Source: Vibrio spartinae (lineage in GTDB: Bacteria > Pseudomonadota > Gammaproteobacteria > Enterobacterales > Vibrionaceae). From it: a stretch of DNA of 64,000 bases. Location of the stretch: assembly GCF_024347135.1 (NCBI RefSeq), contig NZ_AP024907.1:1479001-1543000 (forward strand), written 5' to 3'. The first letter of the stretch is position 1; each line of letters starts with the position of its first letter. Shown here piece by piece: positions 49,864 through 60,100 of this stretch. The translations under genes were made by a program, and so were the position numbers. The notes under the pieces are model-generated. The model made no database searches and had not been told where the DNA came from. It saw only the letters and a list, made by a program, of their open reading frames with translations.

Positions 49864-49869
49864 ATGATA
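49851..49869. promoter_or_regulatory. Weak Fur-box-like sequence at the mbtH-like start
   Basis: GATAGAGATAATTATGATA matches the 19-bp Fur consensus at 14 positions by my count. It overlaps the start codon, is A/T-rich, and may be coincidental. Confidence 0.25.
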
Positions 49870-50055
49870 GATGATGTGAAATACACTGTAGTGCTGAATG
49901 ATGAAGCACAATATTCGATTTGGTTTGAAGAGCGAGAGTTGCCTGCTGGATGGCAGCGCGCCGATTATCAGGGGAGCAAGCAAGAATGTCTGGCATATAT
50001 TCAGCAGGTCTGGACGGACATGAGACCATTGAGTCTGAGAAAATCGATGGATTAA
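49864..50055 (+). CDS. MbtH-like NRPS helper protein
   Basis: A 63-residue protein carrying the MbtH signature: '[23 protein letters not shown]', with the paired Trp of SxW and PAGW, then '[18 protein letters not shown]' with the invariant WTDMRP. MbtH proteins bind NRPS adenylation domains and are often needed for their folding or activity. The ATG at 49864 is chosen because the longer frame adds only non-conserved residues. It lies 1.1 kb before the hybrid synthetase on the same strand; a hairpin follows it, so it may be transcribed apart. Confidence 0.92.
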   Translation: MIDDVKYTVVLNDEAQYSIWFEERELPAGWQRADYQGSKQECLAYIQQVWTDMRPLSLRKSMD

Positions 50056-50127
50056 ATCTAGTGTTGGTGGCATCGAAGCCCACTAATTTTTCTTCTCTCC
50101 AGTAATCTGTTACGGGGTTGCACTGTT

Positions 50128-50159
50128 CGATTATTTTCGGTGAATGCCGAAAATAATCG
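50128..50159 (+). terminator. Hairpin downstream of the mbtH-like gene
   Basis: CGATTATTTTCGG (50128-50140) and CCGAAAATAATCG (50147-50159) are perfectly complementary around a six-base loop. The tail GTTGTTTGG is only weakly U-rich. Confidence 0.5.
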
Positions 50160-50201
50160 GTTGTTTGGAACAACGGCATGTCTGCTCATTTCTGAAGTGT
50201 C

Positions 50202-50264
50202 AACATCATACCTCAACTAGTAAACATCATACCTCAACTAGTAAACATCATACCTCAACTAGTA
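50202..50264. repeat. Three perfect 21-bp tandem repeats
   Basis: Identical units occupy 50202-50222, 50223-50243 and 50244-50264; each contains CATACCTCAACTAGT, with the ACTAGT palindrome. In one frame they would encode a repeated HHTSTSK heptapeptide, but there is no gene-like context. There are no CRISPR spacers. Confidence 0.92.
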
Positions 50265-50599
50265 AAAGACAACGCCTGATTGCTCTTATACCGAGTCTCG
50301 CCAGAAAATATCTCGATCTACAAATTATATAGCAACCGCACCAACCTAATTTTTTACTTGGGATATCACGTACCTTCCGTCAGGTGTGCAGATAAACCAA
50401 TCAAATCTCCCTACTTTACCCCAGAAAATAAGCCGCTTAATCATTCAGCAAGTCATGATATCTGTTTTGAAAGATATCTGTATCGTGATGTTTTTCGAAG
50501 CACAGAGCAAAGCCGTATGACTGTTTGTGATTCTAAAATAGTTATTATGATTCATTTTGAGAAACTTGCTTCATAATTCAAAGTAAAATTTATTTCATA

Positions 50600-50628
50600 T
50601 TGACTAGATGCATATTTTTGCAAATAGT
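50600..50628 (+). promoter_or_regulatory. Candidate promoter of the 110-residue gene
   Basis: TTGACT (50600-50605) and AATAGT (50623-50628) are separated by 17 bases, 68 bp before the ATG. The -35 matches five of six and the -10 four of six consensus positions. It is the best sigma-70 candidate ahead of the synthetase genes. Confidence 0.4.
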
Positions 50629-50696
50629 TTCACATGTGGGTGAAATGAGTGCCTGCATAATTTTTTCAATCAACCTGAAATATAAAGGGGAAAACA

Positions 50697-51029
50697 ATGT
50701 CATCGACCTATGTTTATCAGCTTGAATTTGATGTCAAAACAGAAATGGGAGCTCAATGGGCAGAAGGATTAAAAATAGTTTTGGATGCTCACAAGCAGGC
50801 AGGGCAGGCAGAGCCAGAGATCTACACAACTTATATCGGTAATGGTGAGCGTGCTTTTGTCCGTGTTCCTCTCGATAAAATCGGTGATATGGATGATTGG
50901 GTTCATACACCAGATTTGGTTCATAAAATGCTAGGCGAGCAAGCAGGTTCTGACGCGTTGGCTAAATGGGCCGCAACATTTACGCACTGGGAAAGTCGAT
51001 TACTGCGTCTGTCGAAAGATGGCCATTAG
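50697..51029 (+). CDS. Unknown 110-residue protein of the biosynthetic locus
   Basis: I do not recognise this protein. It is soluble, without signal peptide or membrane helix. It starts MSSTYVYQLEFDVKTEMG and has a beta-like strand, then an amphipathic helix 'AQWAEGLKIVLDAHKQAG', then 'IYTTYIGNGERAFVRVPL', and helices in the C-terminal half ending 'FTHWESRLLRLSKDGH'. This alternation resembles small dimeric alpha/beta-barrel (ferredoxin-like) proteins, which is inference. An AAAGGGG Shine-Dalgarno lies seven bases before the ATG, strongly supporting translation. It is 108 bp ahead of the hybrid synthetase on the same strand and probably co-transcribed. A tailoring, cyclase-like or regulatory role is possible. 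Confidence 0.75.
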   Translation: MSSTYVYQLEFDVKTEMGAQWAEGLKIVLDAHKQAGQAEPEIYTTYIGNGERAFVRVPLDKIGDMDDWVHTPDLVHKMLGEQAGSDALAKWAATFTHWESRLLRLSKDGH

Positions 51030-51137
51030 ATCGCCATGCATTGAGTCCGATGAAAACAAGCGAACGGATGTACGCTTGTTTTCCAGTCTTTGTCTTCTCA
51101 TCAGCGGAAGGGATGCGTACTAATTTGTGGGAGTGGT

Positions 51138-54100
51138 ATGGGTATATCATCTGGAACCAGAAAGACAATTATCGATATTCTGTATGAGCGTGCGAATAAG
51201 AAAGATAGCAATCACTTCGGCTTCGAATATGAAGCAAATGACCGTCAGTCCGTTACCCGCTTAAGCTTTGCAGCATTGCATGGGCAGGCTTGTTCTATTG
51301 CCCGACATCTGAAACACGGCGCGATTTCAGGGCGTGTTCTCCTCTGGTTTCCTCCGGGACTATCTTTTCATCGTGCCTTTTATGGTTGTCTGTACGCTGG
51401 TATAACAGCGGTCCCGATGTCCGTCCCTCCGATTCATCCGGAAAACCATCAACGTTCGGTGCGCCGTACCCAGCGTACCAGACATATTATTCAGGCTGCT
51501 GATGCTTGTGGAATACTGACGACATCGGCATTACGAGGGCAGCTCGCTTATCTACAACAGCTCATTCCAGAGATAGCAGCCCTCCCGATTTTTTTCGAAG
51601 AAGAGCTTACCGACGACATCACTGCCGCTGCAAACTGGCAACCGGAGCGAATTCATCCGGACCACCTGGCTTACATTCAGTTTACCTCCGGCTCAACGGG
51701 AGAGCCGAAAGGAGCAATGATCACTCACGAGAATATCGTGCAGCAAGGGATCGGACACGCGGAAGTTTTTCCTGTGCCACAAGGCGCATCCAGCGTTGTC
51801 TGGTTACCTTTTACTCATGACTGGGGGCTGATTGACGGTGTCATCATGCCGGTGATCAACGGTCATCAATGCTATGCTATTTCTCCTGCTTCATTTCTAC
51901 AAAGACCCTATCGCTGGTTACAGGCAATCTCTGACAAACGGGCATATATTTCAGGTGGACCTAACTTTGCTTATGATCTTTGTATTGAGCGTATCCGGAT
52001 AGAACAGCTTCAGTCCCTTGATTTATCAGAATGGCGTATTGCGCAGAGCGGGGCGGAAACCGTTCGTCCCGCGACATTGTCGGATTTTGCACGAAAATTT
52101 GCCGAAGCCGGTTTCTGCTATGAAAGTTTCAGGCCAGCTTACGGTATGGCGGAATCTGTTCTGGTTGCCACCGGATATCATCAGAACAATGTGTCTCCGG
52201 TGGCACTTAATTTTGAACGGGATGCGCTCAATCAGAACCGGGCTGAAGTGACAGGACAAAGTTCGGATACTGTTCCGCTTACCAGTTGTGGGATGCCAAT
52301 CTCATCACTCTCGCTGAAGATTGTCGATCCGGAGACGAAAATATCACTGGGATCTGGGCAGATTGGAGAGGTCTGGATGGCAGGACCTTCTCTGGCGAAG
52401 GGATACTATAACCAACCGGATGCGACAGACGAGACGTTTAATGCCTATCTGGCGTCGGGCGAAGGGCCGATGATGAGAACTGGTGATCTGGGATTTTTGC
52501 ACCAAGGCCATTTTTATATGACAGGACGCTGTAAAGAGCTCATTATTATTGCCGGGCAGAATCACTATCCTCAGGACATTGAAACAACCGTTTTTGAAGC
52601 TGTGAGTGGCCTTCGAAAGAACGGAGGCGCAGCCTTTGTCCACCACATCGACTCTCAAGGAGAGGTTCTGATTATTGTTCAGGAAATTCAGTCTATTCGC
52701 GCTGTGCCTGATCTGGAAACAGTTGTGTCGGCAGTAACGGCTGCGGTCGCTGAAGTTCATGGGATTAAGCTTGAGGCTCTGATACTTGTCCGGCCGCGGA
52801 CACTCCCAGTGACAACCAGTGGCAAAATCGAGCGCAGAACCTGTTGTCAGTTATATCTGAATGATGAATTACAGGAAGTTGCCCGTTGGTCGAGATGTGA
52901 TGCCTCCGACCTTGATCCCGATGGTCGGGCTGCCGAGCAGCATCATCGTGTTGATGCTGCTCGTTTACGGCGATGGCTGGCTCAGGCCATTTCACAACAG
53001 ACGGGTGTTGTGCAGAATACGATCAGCGACAGACAAGCATTTTCAGATTTTGGTCTGGACTCTCGTGATTTGGGGAGTTTGTCCGGAGCGCTGGAACAGT
53101 GGCTTGGACGTGAACTGTCAGCGACAATTTTTTATGAATACCCGACCGTAGGGGCGCTGGTCTCTGCAATGACAAGCTCGGGAACATCATTGGCACAAAA
53201 AAACATCTCGGGCACGGTCGGACAACACGTTGCGGAGCCTGTTGCAGCCCGTGATGGCATTGCTGTGGTCGGAATGTCGTGTCGTTTCCCCGGGGCAACG
53301 ACACCGGAAGCATTTTGGACGCAATGTCTGCAAAGCGGTAATCAGTTTGAGACGATCCCTGTTTCCCGCTTCGATGCAGGACAATACTTGCAGGTGGTAA
53401 GTCAGAAAGAGGCGCTTTCACCGCAGACCATCTACATGGACAAAGGTGCATTTATCCGTGATGTTGAGCAATTTGATGCAGGATTGTTCGGGATTTCCGG
53501 CCGGGAAGCCGTGAGTATGGACCCACAACAGCGGTTATTACTGGAATTGTCCTGGCAGGCGCTGGAGGATGCGGGGATCGCTCCGGATTCATTAAGTGAC
53601 AGTAATACGGGTGTCTATATCGGATTAAGCAACAACGATTACCAGAAAATCCTGGCGGACAGCGAGCGGGTCGGTCCGTGGGGAGCAACAGGCAATGCGA
53701 CCAGTGTGGCAGCCGGACGTCTCTCTTATACCCTCGGATTGCGTGGCCCTGCGATGGTGGTAGATACCGCATGTTCATCAGCGTTGGTTGCTGTTCATCT
53801 TGCTTGTCAGGCCCTGCGGAACGGAGAAGCTGATGTGGCCTTGGTGGGAGCGGCAAATCTATTGTTAACGCCAGATCTTTTCCAGAGTTTCTGTGCGGCA
53901 CAGATGCTGAGTTTGAGTGGAAAAAATCGCTCGTTCGTCGCGGGTGCCGACGGGTATATTCGGGGAGAAGGTGGTGCTGTTCTAGTGCTGAAACCTCTGG
54001 CTCAAGCTAAAGTGGACGGGGATCGGGTTTTGGGCGTACTTCGGGGAAGTGCCGTCAATCATGACGGTCATTCCAACGGATTGACGGCACCGTCACAACA

Positions 54101-57100
54101 GGCTCAAATTGAATTGATTCGGCGGGCTCAGAATGATGCTGGTGTGTCTCCGCAGGCGATCAGTTATATCGAGGCTCACGGTACTGGAACAGCATTGGGC
54201 GATCCGATCGAATTGGAAGCATTGGAGACGGTGTTCCATGGCCGTAAACAGAGACTTGCTGTGGGATCGGTCAAATCTCAGATCGGACATCTGGAAGCTG
54301 CCGCTGGTATGGCCGGTTTGCTCAAAGCGTTGATGGTTGCCCGGCATGGGATCATTCCACCTCATCCGGAAGCCGGACAACCGACTCCTATTTTTCCCTG
54401 GGATACGGCCTCATTGATGTTACCTGAGACCGAGCAGCAGATCGAGGCCGAGCAACGTTTCGTCGGGGTCAGCGCATTCGGTCTGAGTGGGACCAACGCG
54501 CACATTATTGTTGAAAACATAGGGATTGAAAATGCTGTTGCGGCTGAGTCATTGCCAGCAGAAGTACCTACAGAGGAGCGAACTGGAAATGGCCCTTATC
54601 TGCTGCCGATTTCTGCGGCAGATCCACGGGCACTCGACCAGTTAAAAGCACATTATCTGTCATGGATGGAAAGCGCTTCGGATACGGTGTTGCCTGACCT
54701 CTGTTTCAGTGCGATGACTACTCGATCCCAGTTTCCGTACCGATTGTCAGCGTTCGGGAGCGATCTTGCCGGGATGTGCCACTCTCTGGAAAGGGCATCT
54801 CTGCCGGAAAGTGCCGTCGCGAACGAACCCGAGGTCATCTTTCTATTCTCGGGACAGGGCAGTTCGGCGTTTGCCGGTGTTCGTGAGCTTTATACACAGT
54901 TTAGTGGGATCCGACAAATATTCGATACCGGTGAGCAGCTGGCGAAGCGACATGGCATTCCTTCATTGCTGACCATTCTGTTCGGCGAAGATGAACAACG
55001 TTCTGTACAGGAAACGCAGTGGATGCAACCAGCGCTGTTTCTGATTGAATATGCGGTTGCGAAACAGTGGCAATACTGGGGTGTTGAGCCGTCTCTTTGT
55101 ATCGGACATAGTCTGGGAGAACTGGTTGCTGCCTGTATCTGCGGTGCAATGTCATTTGCCGATGGTTTAGCACTGGTGATTGCTCGGGGACAATTAATGC
55201 AAACCCATGCCCCGATCGGAGAAATGACAGTTTTCTTCGCGGATTCAGATACCGTAACGACGTTGATCCGCGATATTGACGACCTACAGATTGCTGCTCG
55301 GAATGCCCCGCAGAATACAGTGGTTTCCGGTACACCAATGGCACTGGAATCTGTACGGAACCGGGCAGACGAACAACAAATTGCCTATCGGAAATTGCCA
55401 GTCACCCGGGCATTTCACACGGAGCAGATGCAACAGGCAGCCGACGAGTTGGCTGCTTATGTCACCGATCTGACTTTCCGGCCACTCCAGACGGCAATGA
55501 TGACCGTCTCCGACGGTCGGCATGTGGCAGTCGGCGAGCTGATATCTGCCGATTATTGGCATCAACAATTACTCGCCCCGGTCGATTTTTATCCATCTGT
55601 ACAACAGCTTGTAGAAGATGAGTCACGTTGGTTTATTGAAGTCGGATCGGGAGCGGCACTGCTCTCTTTTATCAGCGGTATGTCTTCCTCTGCCGGGAAG
55701 CGCTGTATTGCGTCCGTGTCCGGTAACCGTGGATGTGCGACATCGCTGATGAAAGGGCTCGGTCAGATTTGGCAGACTGGCGTGGCGATCGACTGGACGG
55801 CTGTTCTCCCCGAGGGAAAGAAAGTTGCCTTGCCGGGTTATCCTTTCCAACGTCAACGCTACTGGCCGATATCAACAGATCTGGCACAACCGACTGAAAC
55901 GATACGAGAGACTGACGGTTTAACATCTCAGAGCGACGGTGATACTGAGTCTTTGACCACTTCGCAGCAGACTCTTGACTGGCTTCGTCATACCGTTGCC
56001 GATATTTTGCTGATTGATGTACAGCGAGTGGAAACGCAGCGTGCTCTGGTACCTCAGGGACTCGATTCATTGATGGCTATCCGTTTGATCGACCGGGTAA
56101 AAGCGCAATGCGGTTATATCCTGCCGATAGCGGATGTCTTAGGCGGCGGAACGCTGGCGGGTCTGACTGAAAAAATTCAGAGCCATATCAGTCTGACGGA
56201 AAGCACCGTGAGCGAAGACGTTTCGGTCACGGGGGAATCTGAAAGTGGTTCGCTCTCTTCCTCTCAATTGCGTCTTTGGATGCTGGACCAGCTATCTCCG
56301 GGGAACCCCGCTTATAACTTACCTACCTCGATTCGTTTGAGCGGTCCGCTTTCAGTCAGGATTTTGGAACAGTGCCTCACTACTATTCAGCAGCGCCATG
56401 CGGTCCTTAGAACCAGCTTCCTGTCCGGACTCGATAGTGAACCGAAAGCGGTCGTAAATCCGGTAGAGCCATTGTCGCTGCCTGTGACCACTCTGGCAGC
56501 AGAAAACCAGGAAGAAGCACTGGCCCGGTTTGCTGCCGAAGAAGCAGCATTTCCTTTTGATTTGTTCCGGGCGCCGTTGTTCCGTGCATCACTGGTTCAC
56601 TTGTCCGACACGGAGCATGTGCTGTTTTTAACATTTCATCACATTATTGCTGATGGCTGGTCGTTAGGCGGGATTCTGATGCCCGAACTTGGGGAGCTTT
56701 ACCGAGTGATGTCGGCAGGACAAACCGGTTCGTTGGAACAGACAATTACACCGGGAATGAAAATAACTTATCTGGCTCATGCAGAACGTCAACAGCAGAT
56801 GATGGGAGATGAATCCTTTGCGGCACAGAGGGAGTACTGGCAGATGCAATTGGCCGATTTGCCGCCGGTCGTAACTTTACCACCGTCCCGGCGGCGTCCG
56901 CTGACCCGAGGTTACCAAGGATGCCGGCGTCATTGGGTGATGCCGGAGGAGCTCGCCGCTGGGTTAAAAGTGTTATCCCATCATCACGGAGTCACTTTAT
57001 TTATGACCATGTTGGCAGGGCTGAATGTCGTGTTGCAACGCTGGACTGATCAGCATGATATCGTGATAGGTACCACTTTCTCCGAGCGAGATTCCACATC

Positions 57101-60100
57101 GGTCGCTGTGTTTGGCGATTTCACCAATTTCCTGCCGTTACGGATCCAGCTTGACGCACAACAGACAGTGGCGTCTCTACTTGCTTCAGTACATCAGACT
57201 TGTCTCGACGCATTTACCAACGGGCATTTCCCGTTTGATAAAATTGTGGCGGCTGTCAATCCACTCCGCCAGTCTGAGCAGCATCCGCTTTTTGCAGTTT
57301 CGTTTGTCTTGCATAGTTTTGATGCCCGGACGCGTCCAGTGGAAATGACAGATGAACTGACGGCCCGTTTTATTCCCCCGCTCATCCAGATTGACAATAA
57401 CACTTCTGAAGCCGATTTAATTATCGAAGCAGCTCATGGTCCGGATGGTCTGATTCTCGAATGTGAATATGACACCGAGCTGTATGATGCCGCACTGATC
57501 GATTGTTTCTTACAGCAATATCAGACTCTGTTGGGATTTCTGGTTGAGTCATCGCAAACTACACCAGTCGCTCAATTACCAGTGGTTGAAGCCGGAACGC
57601 TACCCGGACTGATTGGAGCGCGGTTGCAAGCGTCACGGGGTGAGTCCCATCAAACTATTATCGAACGATTTGATGAGATCACCCGACATGCCCCTGATCA
57701 CATTGCGATTCGGGATCTTGCCGGCGCGGACTCTTGGAGTTATCAGGCGGTTGCCAAAGCATCGGAACGGCTTGCCCGACATCTGGTTCTGCATGGTATC
57801 GGACCGGAGAGCCGGGTCGGCCTGGCGCTGAATCCGTCCGCTCGTTTAATTATATGTATGCTCGCAGTGATGCGGGTCGGGGGCACTTATGTGCCATTCG
57901 ATACACGCTGGCCTGAGCGCAGACAGCAGTTTGTTACGCAAGATGCAGGTCTGGATCTGATCCTTCATGATCTGGCTCAGGCCAGAGACGCTGATTGTCC
58001 TGTTTTGGCTGTGGGGCCTGAACTGCTGCAAGGCCCAGCTGGACCTTCGGTGGTGTTGCCGACCGTGAATGGAAAGTCTGCGGCCTACGTCATTTACACC
58101 TCTGGTTCGACGGGGATGCCGAAAGGGGTCCTGATCTCGCATGAAAATGTGCTGCGTCTATTGGATTGTTCGGTGGCTCTGTTCGATTTCAATAACCGGG
58201 ATATCTGGTTGATGGCCCATTCAGCGGCATTTGATTTCTCGGTTTGGGAAATCTGGGGAGCTCTGTTAAATGGCGGTACGCTGGTGACGGCCGATCCTGA
58301 AACTATTCGTGATCCGGCGGCTGTCCATCGTTTGCTTCATGAAGAGAAGGTGACCGTATTTAACCAGACGCCTTCGGCATTCCGTGCCTTTTCCCGTGAA
58401 CATCTGTCTCGGCAGTCACACCTGAGTGATCTTCGTCTGATTATTTTTGGTGGAGAAGCGCTGGACTTACAGATGCTTGAACCTTGGATCGAAATTTATG
58501 GTGATCAGCAGCCACGTTTGTGCAATATGTACGGTATTACGGAGACGACGGTACACAATACCTTCCACTTTATCGGGCGTGATGAGCTGAATACACTCGG
58601 TGTGATCGGGATGCCCTTGGCTGACCGGGAATTGTATTTGCTTGATGAGTCCCTGTACCCGGTTCCTCACGGGATCGTCGGGGAAATTTATATCGGAGGG
58701 GGAGGCCTTGCTCAAGGGTATCTGGGCCGACCTGCGTTGACCGCCGAGCGATTTGTTCCGCATCCTTTTAGTCCAGAGCCGGGAGAGCGGCTGTACCGGA
58801 GCGGTGATTTAGGCCGTTACTTGCCTGACGGAAAACTGATCTACGTTGGGCGGGCAGATCATCAGGTCAAAATTCGCGGATTCCGGATTGAAATCGATGA
58901 AATCCGGATGGTGCTCAATCAGTATCCTCAGGTGATCGACAGTGTGGTGTTAGCCGAACAGGACCATGATGACACAGCGTTGATCGCTTATGTGGTCCCA
59001 GAACCAACGTCATCGGGGCAAAGCGAAGCGATAGACGGATGGCGGCATGTTTTTGATGAAACTTATGCATCACAGCATGATCTCGGGCCCGAAATGTTGA
59101 ATATTTCGGGATGGCACAGCAGTTATGATGGTCATCCAATTCCTGCCGAAGAGATGAAAGAGTGGGTCGATCAGACAGTGCTACGGATTCAGGCGCTGAA
59201 ACCGAAGCGTGTCCTTGAAATGGGATGTGGAACTGGCATGATCCTATTGCGTTTGGCACCGGATTGTCACGACTACACTGGTATGGATATTTCTGCGACG
59301 GCACTGGAATATATTGCCGGTGTTTTAAGCAGGAATCGGTTCGACCATGAACAGATTACCTTGCAACAGGGCGCGGCTGACGATTTTTCCTCTATTGCGC
59401 CCAGTAGCGTTGATACCGTAATTCTTAATTCCGTTGTGCAACTGTTTCCCAGTATCGATTATTTGGAGCAGGTTATTGCCGGCGCCCTCTCACGTTTGTC
59501 TCCTCAAGGAACGCTGTTTATCGGTGATGTCCGTCACTATGGATTGCATGCCCTGTTTCATTTGTCCGTGCTCGATTTTCAGAATAAAGCGGTGGGAAGT
59601 GATCTCGCGGAGCGGTTGGTCAGCCGCTGTCAGGAAGATAAAGAATTACTGGTTGCTCCGGATTATTTTTACCAACTGAAACAACGTTATCCGCAGATCC
59701 GGCAGGTTGAGGTTCGGCTGAAAACGACATGGGGTGAAAACGAAATGAGCCGGTTCCGCTTTGATGTGGTGATCCAGTGTGGCCCGGCGTTGTCGGCACC
59801 GGTCAAATGTGACTGGTTGCCGTGTCCTGAGGATCAACATGCGCTTCGCACTATGCTGAGTCAGAGTCAGAAGACGTTGTTCGGTGTTCGAAATATTCCC
59901 AACCAACGCTTGCATCGTTGGGTTCGGATGATGGCCCGGGCTGAACTGAACGGGTCGGGTGAAGCGGACCTATACTGTGATCAGCAAGCGTTCCATCCGG
60001 CTGAAATTGTTGAGATGGCAGCATCGCTGAACTGGACTGCCCAGATTTTCTGGACCGGAAACAATGCTGACGGCTGTTTTGATGCAGTCTTTATTCAGCG

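Larger units (their letters stand above)
50056..50696. other. 641-bp non-coding stretch between mbtH-like and 110-residue genes
   Basis: Contains a 13-bp hairpin (50128-50159), a perfect 21-bp triplicate (50202-50264) and a candidate promoter (50600-50628). Two small rightward frames (50144-50332, 50280-50576) exist, but neither has a Shine-Dalgarno, a recognisable domain or normal composition. The length and repeats suggest eroded or regulatory DNA. Confidence 0.6.

Noticed and set aside
50202..50264. CRISPR array
   Set aside because: Three directly abutting units without spacers and no cas genes.
50144..50332. Rightward 62-codon frame with an HHTSTSK heptad repeat
   Set aside because: The repeat is explained by the DNA triplicate; no ribosome-binding site and atypical composition outside the repeat.
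50280..50576. Rightward 98-codon frame before the 110-residue gene
   Set aside because: No Shine-Dalgarno, no recognisable motif, random-looking composition in A/T-rich DNA. Could not be excluded entirely, but not supported.
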